Of a stretch of DNA of 64,000 bases, positions 52,077 to 60,003 are shown in pieces. The notes below the pieces were generated by a model. The model was not told the origin of the DNA and ran no database searches. It worked only from the letters and a program-made list of their open reading frames with translations. The stretch is from Halochromatium sp. (lineage in GTDB: Bacteria; Pseudomonadota; Gammaproteobacteria; Chromatiales; Chromatiaceae). The translations under genes were made by a program, and so were the position numbers. How positions within the stretch are numbered: the first letter of the stretch is position 1; each line of letters begins with the position of its first letter. The stretch covers positions 283,659 to 347,658 of the forward strand of contig POWB01000001.1 of assembly GCA_010912705.1 (NCBI GenBank). Reading direction: 5' to 3'.

Positions 52077-52370
52077 ATGACCGAAAAGGTGGAAGATCTG
52101 ACCGTGACCTACACCGAGGGAGACCTCGAGACCGTCAAGGAGCTTGACAAGGTGATCCTGTCCAAAGGGAGTTGGGCCACTGTGCTCTTTCGCTACCAGG
52201 ACTGGGATCGGGCCAAGGAGGTCTATGGACCCGAGCGTTACACCATCCGGCGCTACCAGAAGCGCGGTGGCGAGTACCGGCAGCAGTCAAAGTTCAATAT
52301 CTCGAGCCGTGCCCAGGCGCAAGCACTGGTCGAGGCACTGCAGGGCTGGCTGGCCGACGAGCCTAGCTGA
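52077..52370 (+). CDS. Small conserved protein, unknown function
   Basis: 97 residues from ATG 52077, with AAGGAG about 6 bases upstream. A mixed alpha/beta protein with a basic, Tyr/Arg-rich centre (WATVLFRYQDWDRAKEVYGP, YTIRRYQKRGGEYRQQSKFN) and a C-terminal helix (QAQALVEALQGWL). The basic strand-rich centre suggests nucleic-acid binding, as an inference only. No membrane or export signals. Likely conserved in relatives; no name known to me. Confidence 0.65.
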   Translation: MTEKVEDLTVTYTEGDLETVKELDKVILSKGSWATVLFRYQDWDRAKEVYGPERYTIRRYQKRGGEYRQQSKFNISSRAQAQALVEALQGWLADEPS

Positions 52371-52434
52371 GTCTGATGGCGAACCCTACTGAAACACGGC
52401 TGCCCCACCCTGTTTAAACTGAAAAGGCCTTTGA

Positions 52435-53178
52435 ATGATCGATCTCGCCAACAAGGTCGCCCTGATCACCGGCGCCAGCCGCGGCCTCGGCGCTGGCCTC
52501 GCCAAACGCTTCCTCGAGCAAGGTCTGCGGGTCGCGGTCTGCGCCCGCACCCAGCCCAAGCTCGAGGGTGACACCGCCAAGCTCTTCAGCGTCGCCGCCG
52601 ATGTCACTGACGCCGAGGCCATGCAGCAGCTCTCTGATGCGGTCGTCGAGCGCTTTGGCCGCATTGACCTCTGGATCAACAATGCCGGGCTGCTAGCGCC
52701 CATCGGCCCACTGCGTGATAACGACCCCGCCGAATTCGCCCGCCACATCCAGGTCAATGTCGTCGGGGTGTTCAATGGCAGCCGCGCCTTCATCCGCCAT
52801 CTGCGCCAACGCGGCGGCGATGGGGTGCTGCTGAACATCAGCTCAGGCGCCGCGCGCAACGCCTATGCTGGCTGGTCCGCCTACTGCGCCGGCAAGGCGG
52901 CCGTGGATCGGATGAGCGAGTCGATCGCGCTCGAAGAGGCCGACAGCGGACTGCGCGTGCACGCGGTCGCGCCTGGTATTATCGACACCGACATGCAGGC
53001 GATGATCCGCGACTGCTCGCCAGAGCAGTTCCCCCGCGTGCAAAAATTCCTCGACCTCAAGGCCAATGAAGGCTTCAGCTCACCCGCCTTTATCGCCGAT
53101 CGGCTGCTTGAGCTAGCCTTTGATCCCGACGCGGTCGAAGCGGCCGTCGCCATCAGCTTGCCGCTTGAGAAGGCCTGA
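52435..53178 (+). CDS. Short-chain dehydrogenase/reductase
   Basis: 247 residues, classical SDR. Cofactor motif TGASRGLG at 13-20 with CARTQPK after beta 2 (Arg and Lys suggest NADPH), NNAG near 80, and the active-site Ser-Tyr-Lys (NISSGAARNAYAGWSAYCAGKAA). C-terminal VAPGIIDTDMQAMI is typical. It acts on an unknown alcohol/ketone. It is close to the 97-residue gene (64 bases) on the same strand. Confidence 0.9.
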   Translation: MIDLANKVALITGASRGLGAGLAKRFLEQGLRVAVCARTQPKLEGDTAKLFSVAADVTDAEAMQQLSDAVVERFGRIDLWINNAGLLAPIGPLRDNDPAEFARHIQVNVVGVFNGSRAFIRHLRQRGGDGVLLNISSGAARNAYAGWSAYCAGKAAVDRMSESIALEEADSGLRVHAVAPGIIDTDMQAMIRDCSPEQFPRVQKFLDLKANEGFSSPAFIADRLLELAFDPDAVEAAVAISLPLEKA

Positions 53179-53418
53179 GCCAGAGCTCCGCCCCAGATGT
53201 GCAGCGATCCAAATGGCAATGCGGGGAAGGCCCGTTGCGAGGTTGGCCACTTCAAGCAAGCTCAGGCTTTGCTCGCAGCGCTTGGTCTACTCGCGCCATT
53301 GCCCTAAACTGGACCATCATCGCCAGGATAGTCTTTACCTTGGCAAGCAGATTGATCAGCAACCCCCATCGCCGATGATCGCGTCCGATGGCAATCCGCA
53401 AGCAATAGGCAACAGCGC

Positions 53419-54696
53419 GTGAACCCAGAGATGGCAGAGACGGCATCTTCCCCCAGACTCAAAGTGCTGGTCGTGGATGATGCGCTCGACATGCGCGTCT
53501 ACCTCCGTGCCCTCCTGAAGAAATGGGGCTATGAGCCGGTCTTGGCCTCGAACGGCGCCGATGGTCTGCGGATTATTGCCGAAGATGAGATTCGCCTCGT
53601 CCTGCTCGACTGGATGATGGAAGGGATGTCCGGCCCGGAGGTCTGCGGCAAGCTGAGGGCGAGCGATGTTGGTCACTATGTCTACACGATCATGCTCACC
53701 GGTCGCAGTGATAACACCGACCTGGTGTATGGACTCGACGCCGGTGCTGATGACTTTGTGCGCAAACCCTTCGACGCCCAGGTGCTGCGCGCGCGTCTCC
53801 AGGTGGGTATCCGCATCCTCGGCCTGGAAGACCGCCTGAGCGAACAGAACCAGCGCCTAAAGCAACAGCGTGATGCCCTCAACCAAGCCTACGAGCAGAT
53901 CCAAAACGACCTTGCCGCTGCTGCACGCATCCAGCGTGATCTGCTGCCCACCTCAAGCGCGCCCATGGCACCGCTGGTTGGGGCCTGGGTCTTCCTGCCA
54001 GCAGCGCACGTGTCTGGCGACAGCTTCAACTTCGTCTCACTCTCAGATCGGTTGATCGGATTCTATCTGCTCGATGTCTCCGGGCATGGTATCCCGGCAG
54101 CGCTGATGTCGACTGGGGTCAGTCACTCTCTCGTGCCGTTAAGCGGTACCGTTGGTCTCCCCGAGGACTATCTCGACCCTGGACATCTGCTCGCCAAGCT
54201 CAACCGAGAGCTCTGTCGCCCGGACGGCGAAATGACCAATTACGCAACCATGATCTACGGCGTTATCGACCGCTTCAGTGGCGAGGGTCAGCTGGCCATC
54301 GCCGGTCATCCGCCACCGATGATCCTGCGGCAGGATGGGCAGATCGACCAGCTCGCGACAGGAGGGCTGCCGATCGGCATGTTCGATCACGCAAGCTACG
54401 ATGCCCAACCCTTTGTGCTCGGCAGCGGCGACCGTATCGTCCTCTTCTCGGATGGCATCACCGAATGCTTTGATGCAGCAGGTCAGGCCTTCGAAATCGA
54501 TCGATTCCAAGCAGCCTTGTTAGCGCAAACGGAGGCGCCAGCAGCCGTTGCCCTCGAACGGCTGGAGGCGCAGGTCAGGGCCTGGCGTGGCGACGCCCCA
54601 TTCGATGACGACATCTCGGTCTTTCTGATCGAGCGCCCGGCCGCTGAGAAGCACTCAGTAAACGCCCCGGAAACCTCCCCTCAAGCCTCTGTTTAA
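53419..54696 (+). CDS. Response regulator with RsbU/SpoIIE-type PP2C phosphatase output
   Basis: 425 residues from GTG 53419 (ATG 53431 is an alternative). Receiver domain at 12-125 with the acid pocket Asp20-Asp21, phosphoacceptor Asp64 (LVLLDWMMEG) and Lys in FVRKPFD. A coiled linker (SEQNQRLKQQRDALNQAYEQ) leads to the PP2C-type phosphatase with HVSGDSFNF, LLDVSGHGIPAALMS, and metal-binding DDDISVFL at the end. It dephosphorylates the STAS antagonist when phosphorylated by an unknown kinase. It is the first gene of a three-gene partner-switch module upstream of exopolysaccharide genes. Confidence 0.92.
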   Translation: MNPEMAETASSPRLKVLVVDDALDMRVYLRALLKKWGYEPVLASNGADGLRIIAEDEIRLVLLDWMMEGMSGPEVCGKLRASDVGHYVYTIMLTGRSDNTDLVYGLDAGADDFVRKPFDAQVLRARLQVGIRILGLEDRLSEQNQRLKQQRDALNQAYEQIQNDLAAAARIQRDLLPTSSAPMAPLVGAWVFLPAAHVSGDSFNFVSLSDRLIGFYLLDVSGHGIPAALMSTGVSHSLVPLSGTVGLPEDYLDPGHLLAKLNRELCRPDGEMTNYATMIYGVIDRFSGEGQLAIAGHPPPMILRQDGQIDQLATGGLPIGMFDHASYDAQPFVLGSGDRIVLFSDGITECFDAAGQAFEIDRFQAALLAQTEAPAAVALERLEAQVRAWRGDAPFDDDISVFLIERPAAEKHSVNAPETSPQASV

Positions 54697-54728
54697 CAGC
54701 CTGAGCCCTCGCAGTGGAGCAATGCCTC

Positions 54729-55187
54729 ATGCCCATGATCAGGATCGAGCTTGAAAGCAACCACCGAGACATGGCGTGGCACGATCAAATACAACGCACC
54801 TTTGAAGCGCTGGCGATCGAGACAGGTATCGACGGCATGGAGCGTATCCTCTTACCGATGGCCGTCGTCGAGGCCATCAACAATATCATCAAGCATGCCT
54901 ATCAACTTGCGAATGGGCAGCCGATCCTGCTAGAAGCCCAGCACAGTCACCAAACGCTTTGCATTGAGCTTCGTGATCAGGGTCTGCCAATGCCCTTGCC
55001 ATTACCCGACGGCAAGATGACGGATGCGGCTGCAGAAAGCGGCCGCGGTTGGAAGATCATTCGTGCCGTCTTCCCCGATGTAGACTATGAACGCATCAAC
55101 AACGAAAATTTGCTCAGGCTAAAACGGCCACTCGGAGAAAAGATTAAGCACAGCAATCCCGATCAAGCAGCAACGACACAACCCTAA
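54729..55187 (+). CDS. RsbW-type anti-sigma/serine kinase (HATPase)
   Basis: About 152 residues from ATG 54729, with GGAG 9 bases upstream. It has the GHKL ATPase fold of RsbW-like proteins: the N-box VVEAINNIIKHAYQ, a middle ATP-lid block ELRDQGLPMPLPL and GRGWKIIRAVFPDVDYE. It phosphorylates the STAS partner and binds a target (sigma factor or other). It is preceded by the PP2C regulator and followed by the STAS gene with 30-32-base gaps. Confidence 0.9.
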   Translation: MPMIRIELESNHRDMAWHDQIQRTFEALAIETGIDGMERILLPMAVVEAINNIIKHAYQLANGQPILLEAQHSHQTLCIELRDQGLPMPLPLPDGKMTDAAAESGRGWKIIRAVFPDVDYERINNENLLRLKRPLGEKIKHSNPDQAATTQP

Positions 55188-55217
55188 CCACTGACCGATA
55201 AGCGCGGAGTCTTGAGT

Positions 55218-55553
55218 ATGACCTTGACCCATCAGCAACAGAGTGGCATCGACCTAGTCGAGCTACCGCAACGCCTCATCATGGCCAATGCAAGCGATGC
55301 TCGCAGCGACTTGAAGAACATCATTGAGCAAGGCGATGGGCGCTTGGTGATCGATCTCTCAGCAACCGAGTACATGGACTCAAGCGGACTCGCAGCCATC
55401 GTCTCAGCGCTGCAGGCAGCGCGCACCAAGAATGGTGATGTCTATCTCGCCGGCATGAACGATACCCTGCGGGCGCTGTTTGAGCTCACGCAACTGCACA
55501 AGATCTGCCAGATCTTTGACGACACAGAGACCGCCGTTGCGGCTTTTAGCTAG
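55218..55553 (+). CDS. STAS-domain anti-sigma factor antagonist (RsbV type)
   Basis: 111 residues from ATG 55218; a TTG two codons upstream is rejected. STAS fold with the phosphorylation site Ser55/Ser56 in EYMDSSGLAAIVSALQAART, and C-terminal GMNDTLRALFELTQLHKICQ. In the unphosphorylated form it should bind the RsbW-type kinase and release its target. It is third in the module and ends 36 bases before the ExeA-like gene, so the switch and the exopolysaccharide ATPase are probably one transcript. Confidence 0.93.
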   Translation: MTLTHQQQSGIDLVELPQRLIMANASDARSDLKNIIEQGDGRLVIDLSATEYMDSSGLAAIVSALQAARTKNGDVYLAGMNDTLRALFELTQLHKICQIFDDTETAVAAFS

Positions 55554-55589
55554 CCGTTTGCTAGATGGCCAATCGCCAGACTGAACGCG

Positions 55590-57314
55590 ATGACTGCTAG
55601 CGACACGCCAGGCGTCACCGCTATGAAAGCCGTCGCAGCCGTCGATTCCGAGATCCATCTCGACGGCTCCAATCCTGATGCATTTGGACCTATGCTGCGT
55701 GGGCACGTTGACGGCATCATCGATGGCTGGGTCTGCGGCTGGCTCTATACCCCCGCCGCCCCCAATCAGCGACTGCGTGTCGAAATGCTCCTTGGTGATC
55801 AGGTGCTCGCAACCGGCATCGCTGACCGCCCCCGCGCTGACCTCACCGATGCCGGCATGGGGGACGGCGCGCACGCCTTCGCGCTGAAGCTCGATGCAAA
55901 CCTCTTTGACGGCCAACAGCATGCGCTCATCCTCCGTGAAGCCAACTCCCGCGAGCCGTTGCGTGGCAGCCCGATCCTCTTTTGCGACCAGCCCCAGAGC
56001 CAGGCTAAGCCGCGCATCAACGGCCAGTTCGATCGAGTAGACGAGGGTCTTGCCTGCGGCTGGGCATGCGATCCTGAGCACCCTGAACAGCGTCTACAGA
56101 TCGCCATCCACTTCAAGGATCAGATCATTGCCCAGGGCACTGCCGATCGCTTCCGGCAGGATCTGCTCGATGCCGAGATCGGCGATGGTGCGCACGCCTT
56201 TGAGCTACAGATTGATCCTGAGCGGCTTCGCCATGTCCAGGGCAGGCTCAGCGCACGCGTCCTAGAGCACGACAGCTGGCTTCCCGGCAGCCCATCGGTG
56301 TCGGCTATCAAGCCCAAGCCTGAGCCTGAGCCGGGACAAATATCCGATCAAGGATCAGTGATGCCCCCTGAGCTGGAGTGGCAGGCGCTCGCGCCGAAAT
56401 CGACCCTAATCGCTTTTTCCAAGCCCAGTGGAGATCTGGCCGCACAGGAGCCGGCTGAGCCAGCGCTGATTCGCGCCGACAATCCCCCGCAGCCAGCCTT
56501 TGAGAACACCCGCGATACGCGCTTCTTCTTCCCATCTTCTGGCCATGCCGAGGCCTTGTCGCGACTCTTCCTGCTTGCCCATGACCGCAACATGGGCATT
56601 GGGGTGCTTACCGGCGAGATCGGCGCCGGCAAGACCCTATTGCGCACCCTGCTCTACTCCCGACTCAGCGATCGCGAGCACCTGCGCGTCAGCCTCGAGA
56701 ATAGTCTCCTCGACTTCGACGGTCTGCTGCTTGAGATCTTAAGCCAGATGCAGGGTGAAAGACTCGCCGCTAACGACTTTCCTGACCGCTACACCCGGCT
56801 TGCTGCATTCAAGCGACTCCTCTCAGAGCAGGTAGCCGCCAGCAATCGCCATCTGGTCATCCTCATCGATGAGGCCCAGCAGCTCTCACTCGAGAACCTC
56901 GAAGCCCTCAAGGCCCTCACCAATATCTCTGCAGAGCGGCAGAACTTCCTCAGCCTGATCCTGATCGGTCAGCCAGAACTGCGCGCTAAGCTCAAACAAC
57001 TGCCACAGGTTGATCAACGCGTCAGCCTGCGTTTTCATCTTGAGGGCCTCGATCGCGCCGAGACAGGCTACTATATCCGCCATCGACTGCGCGTTGCCGG
57101 CTTCCATGGCGAGCCGCCGATCAACGAAGAGGCCTTGGATCTGATTCATCAAGTCACGCGCGGTATCCCGCGCGAGATCAATCGCCTCTGCAAGCTTGCC
57201 CTAGAGCATCTGTTGACCCACAACGGCGGCAAGCTTGATCAACACCGGATCACAATCCTGATCGATGACCTCCGCCGACATGGCGCGCTGGAAGAGATTC
57301 GCAATGAGCTATGA
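55590..57314 (+). CDS. ExeA-like AAA+ ATPase with two N-terminal beta-domains
   Basis: 574 residues. Residues about 30-130 and 145-230 are two copies of one beta-rich module (GHVDGIIDGWVCGWLYTPAA / GQFDRVDEGLACGWACDPEH, then DLTDAGMGDGAHAFALKL / DLLDAEIGDGAHAFELQI), known from glycosyltransferase-type proteins of purple bacteria. A linker leads to the AAA+ domain of ExeA/GspA type: Walker A GEIGAGKT near residue 342, LIDEAQQLSLENLEAL near 425, GQPELRAKL and the RFHLEGLDRAET block. ExeA-like ATPases sit in exopolysaccharide and secretion loci. No membrane segment is visible. It follows the partner-switch genes. Confidence 0.88.
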   Translation: MTASDTPGVTAMKAVAAVDSEIHLDGSNPDAFGPMLRGHVDGIIDGWVCGWLYTPAAPNQRLRVEMLLGDQVLATGIADRPRADLTDAGMGDGAHAFALKLDANLFDGQQHALILREANSREPLRGSPILFCDQPQSQAKPRINGQFDRVDEGLACGWACDPEHPEQRLQIAIHFKDQIIAQGTADRFRQDLLDAEIGDGAHAFELQIDPERLRHVQGRLSARVLEHDSWLPGSPSVSAIKPKPEPEPGQISDQGSVMPPELEWQALAPKSTLIAFSKPSGDLAAQEPAEPALIRADNPPQPAFENTRDTRFFFPSSGHAEALSRLFLLAHDRNMGIGVLTGEIGAGKTLLRTLLYSRLSDREHLRVSLENSLLDFDGLLLEILSQMQGERLAANDFPDRYTRLAAFKRLLSEQVAASNRHLVILIDEAQQLSLENLEALKALTNISAERQNFLSLILIGQPELRAKLKQLPQVDQRVSLRFHLEGLDRAETGYYIRHRLRVAGFHGEPPINEEALDLIHQVTRGIPREINRLCKLALEHLLTHNGGKLDQHRITILIDDLRRHGALEEIRNEL

Positions 57315-57390
57315 GCAACTATCAATAATAGGCCCTCTAATAGAAGCCATCAAATAAGCCCCGCTATCAGCGTCACCCAGGACCATCAAG

Positions 57391-57597
57391 ATGTCGATGT
57401 CATCGCGCCTATCCGATTTTTATCGCTCGCTGGCTCTGATCGTACTGCTCTTTGCCGCACTGTTCTTTATCTATTTTGCGCTATCCCCAGCGGTCGATCT
57501 GCTGCCCGGCGGCCTTGACCTGATCGTTGGCATCCTGCTGGGCTTGTTCATGCTGATCCTAATCCTCAGCCTGCGGGGTAAGCATCGACGTTCTTGA
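57391..57597 (+). CDS. Small membrane protein
   Basis: 68 residues with two membrane segments (LALIVLLFAALFFIYFAL and LDLIVGILLGLFMLILILSL) joined by the loop SPAVDLLPGG, ending in a positive tail RGKHRRS. The family is not recognised. Its last 39 bases overlap the end of the convergent sugar-nucleotide-type gene. The gap to the ExeA-like gene is 76 bases. Confidence 0.65.
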   Translation: MSMSSRLSDFYRSLALIVLLFAALFFIYFALSPAVDLLPGGLDLIVGILLGLFMLILILSLRGKHRRS

Positions 57598-59133
57598 AGG
57601 ACGACTCCAAGCATGGCGACTGAAGAGCGTCCGCAGCGCATCGGCATAGAGGCGAGCCTCCCTCCACCAATCGCCCTGGCCGACATAAAAGGCATCGCTC
57701 ATCAGGCGCTCATCGAGCGGCGCATCCTCTGCAAGCAGCAGCTGGGTTGGGCCAATCAGGCCAACAGGCGCCTGATCACGCACCCGTTGCCAGTCTTCGC
57801 TACGCGAGCGACTCTCTTCCGGGCTCAGCGGAGAGACCCCGGTAAGGCGCAGATCCCCTCGAATCACGGCCAGCAATCGCGGCAATAACGAGAGCACCGG
57901 GATGCGAGTATTAAACCGCCAGCTGAGGAAGGCACCATCAACGCCACCCGCAGCAACGGCCGTCGATCGATTGCCGATCAGCAGTTTGTAGGTCACCAGC
58001 CGAGGCAGACGCCGCGACGGCGTTACCGAGGCCGCAGCGGCCGCTGTTGCGCCTGCGCCCGCCGCCGCTCCAGAGCCCGATTGCAGCGCCGCTGCCACCA
58101 GGGCAATCGGCCAGAGCGGGAGCGATAGCAGAAACAGCAAGAGGCCGCCTAGCCGATCGATCAGCCCTGATCCAGATGACTGCGCGGAGGCAGAGGCACG
58201 CGAGCCCAGGCGTCCAAGCAGGAAGGCATCAGAGATGGTCAGCACCACCCCAGTATCGACGCGCATCAGCGTGTCACCAGCGACGATGGCATTGTTGACC
58301 TCAAGCATCTCGCCAACATAGCTATGCGGCAAGATAACGGAATCGCAGAGCATGGCAGCTCGATCAATCACCACATCGCGCCCAATCATGACATCGCCGA
58401 GCAGCTCCGCCTCAGGATGAACGCGGCTATGGTTACCCACATAGGCGCGCCCCTGCTTTAGGCTGCGTGGCGTCACCCGCGCGTGCAAGCCAACCGAGAG
58501 CCCAAGCGCCAGCTCACGACCGTCTGGCCCAAGCCCGTTGATGCGGCCAGACACCAGATCCAGGCAGGCCTGATGGTAGCCCTGCAAGGTCTCCAGCAAA
58601 CGCACCTCGACATCAGGGAGCGGTAGACAGCCCTCTGCCGGGGGCGACGCTGGCTCCTGCAGATAGAGCATATCGAGCAAGGCGCGCGGATCAGCATGCC
58701 CTGGCCGCAGCAAGATGAGGCCTCCCCGTGGGTCACTGCCAAGCCCACAGAGCGCGGTTCCGCCAGTCCCTTGAGCTGCCAGCATGAACTCAGCGACTGC
58801 CGGACTACGCAGGAGATCACCGCGCAGCACCAACAGCGGCTGGTCATCCGCGATGCGCAGTCGCGACCACATCAGACTCGGGCGCTCACCGCCGCGCCCC
58901 AGCACGAAGCGAAAGCTTGCGCCCCAGCGACGACCATCACCCAAGAGCCGTTCGATACGACCGGCGTGGTCAGCAACCACAAACAGGATCTCGGTCACGC
59001 GCGAGCGGACAAGATCCTCGAGGGTATAGAGAATCAGCTCCTTACCAGCGAGCGGCAAGGTAGCCAAGGCATAATCACGATCAAGCGGAGCCAAGCCATG
59101 GCTATCGCGGTCAGCAAAGATCAGGGCGCGCAT
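57559..59133 (-). CDS. Nucleotidyltransferase / beta-helix / degenerate sugar-transferase fusion
   Basis: 524 residues from ATG 59133; an overlapping TTG at 59151 is rejected. The N-terminal third is a sugar-nucleotidyltransferase-like Rossmann domain (MRALIFADRDSHGLAPLDRD, TLPLAGKELILYTLEDLV). Next comes a left-handed beta-helix stretch (YVGNHSRVHPEAELLGDVMI, GRDVVIDRAAMLCDSVILP). The C-terminal 170 residues look like a bacterial sugar transferase (LLLFLLSLPLWPIALVAAAL, AVIRGDLRLTGVSPLSPEE). The Asp-Glu of the usual 'DELPQL' motif is replaced (PVLSLLPRLLAVIRGD), so that domain is probably inactive. It follows the intact transferase gene. Confidence 0.82.
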   Translation of the reverse strand: MRALIFADRDSHGLAPLDRDYALATLPLAGKELILYTLEDLVRSRVTEILFVVADHAGRIERLLGDGRRWGASFRFVLGRGGERPSLMWSRLRIADDQPLLVLRGDLLRSPAVAEFMLAAQGTGGTALCGLGSDPRGGLILLRPGHADPRALLDMLYLQEPASPPAEGCLPLPDVEVRLLETLQGYHQACLDLVSGRINGLGPDGRELALGLSVGLHARVTPRSLKQGRAYVGNHSRVHPEAELLGDVMIGRDVVIDRAAMLCDSVILPHSYVGEMLEVNNAIVAGDTLMRVDTGVVLTISDAFLLGRLGSRASASAQSSGSGLIDRLGGLLLFLLSLPLWPIALVAAALQSGSGAAAGAGATAAAAASVTPSRRLPRLVTYKLLIGNRSTAVAAGGVDGAFLSWRFNTRIPVLSLLPRLLAVIRGDLRLTGVSPLSPEESRSRSEDWQRVRDQAPVGLIGPTQLLLAEDAPLDERLMSDAFYVGQGDWWREARLYADALRTLFSRHAWSRPSRTSMLTPQAED

Positions 59134-59147
59134 CGTCAACTCACCAC

Positions 59148-59927
59148 TCAATAGGCGCCGGAGCCGAGCATCAGCGCCGGCACCGTCTTTAACAGGATCT
59201 TAAAATCAGTCCACAGCGACTGCGACTGGATGTATTCCACATCCAGCTCAACCTGCTGCTCAAAGGGGATCTCAGAGCGACCTGAAACCTGCCAGATACA
59301 GGTGATACCAGGAATCACCTCGAGTCGTCGCCGATCCGAGAGCGAGTATTGATCGACCTCGGAAGGGACTGGCGGCCGCGGGCCCACCAAGGACATATCG
59401 CCCATCAGCACGTTCCAAAGCTGTGGTAGCTCGTCGATCGAGGTCTTGCGGATGAAACGACCAACCTTGGTCACCCGGGGGTCATCCTTCATCTTGAAGA
59501 GGACACCACCTTGCATCTCGTTCTGCGCCATCAGCTCGGCCTTGCGCGCCTCAGCGTCGGCATACATCGAGCGAAACTTCCAGATCGTAAACAACTGCCC
59601 CCAGCGCCCGACCCGTTTCTGCTTGAAGAAGACCGCGCCTGGTGACTCGAGCCGAATCGCGATCGCGGTCACCAAGAACAGGGGCGACAGCAACAGCATA
59701 GCGACCGTGGCCACCGAGATATCGAGCACACGTTTGATTAGATAGGAGCCATTGACCACCAACACCCAGCTCAGGCGTTTGGCATGAAACCGCCCACATT
59801 GCAGCCAGCTGCGCCGGTCAAGATTGGCATAGCGCTCGATCACCGCCTCACGAAACCGAGCGTCATGGGTTTGCGGCCTCGTCGTCGACAAGGCGTTGGC
59901 GTTTGTGGCAGTCACATCGGTCGTCAT
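59148..59927 (-). CDS. Polyprenyl-phosphate sugar phosphotransferase
   Basis: 259 residues. A monotopic phosphoglycosyl transferase of the bacterial sugar transferase family: the membrane segment ISVATVAMLLLSPLFLVTAI, then FKQKRVGRWGQLFTIWKFRS, the catalytic pair in RKTSIDELPQLWNVLMGD, GDMSLVGPRPPVP, and PGITCIWQVSGRSEIPFEQQ. It loads the first sugar-phosphate onto undecaprenyl phosphate and thereby starts exopolysaccharide or O-unit synthesis. The C-terminal ALMLGSGAY is family-typical. It ends 14 bases before the fusion gene. Confidence 0.93.
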   Translation of the reverse strand: MTTDVTATNANALSTTRPQTHDARFREAVIERYANLDRRSWLQCGRFHAKRLSWVLVVNGSYLIKRVLDISVATVAMLLLSPLFLVTAIAIRLESPGAVFFKQKRVGRWGQLFTIWKFRSMYADAEARKAELMAQNEMQGGVLFKMKDDPRVTKVGRFIRKTSIDELPQLWNVLMGDMSLVGPRPPVPSEVDQYSLSDRRRLEVIPGITCIWQVSGRSEIPFEQQVELDVEYIQSQSLWTDFKILLKTVPALMLGSGAY

Positions 59928-60003
59928 CGTTACCTCTTTGCTATATCGCCAGGCTTGGGCTCAGCGGTAGCGCGCAACCATTCGGCAAGACGACTGCGGA
60001 CCG

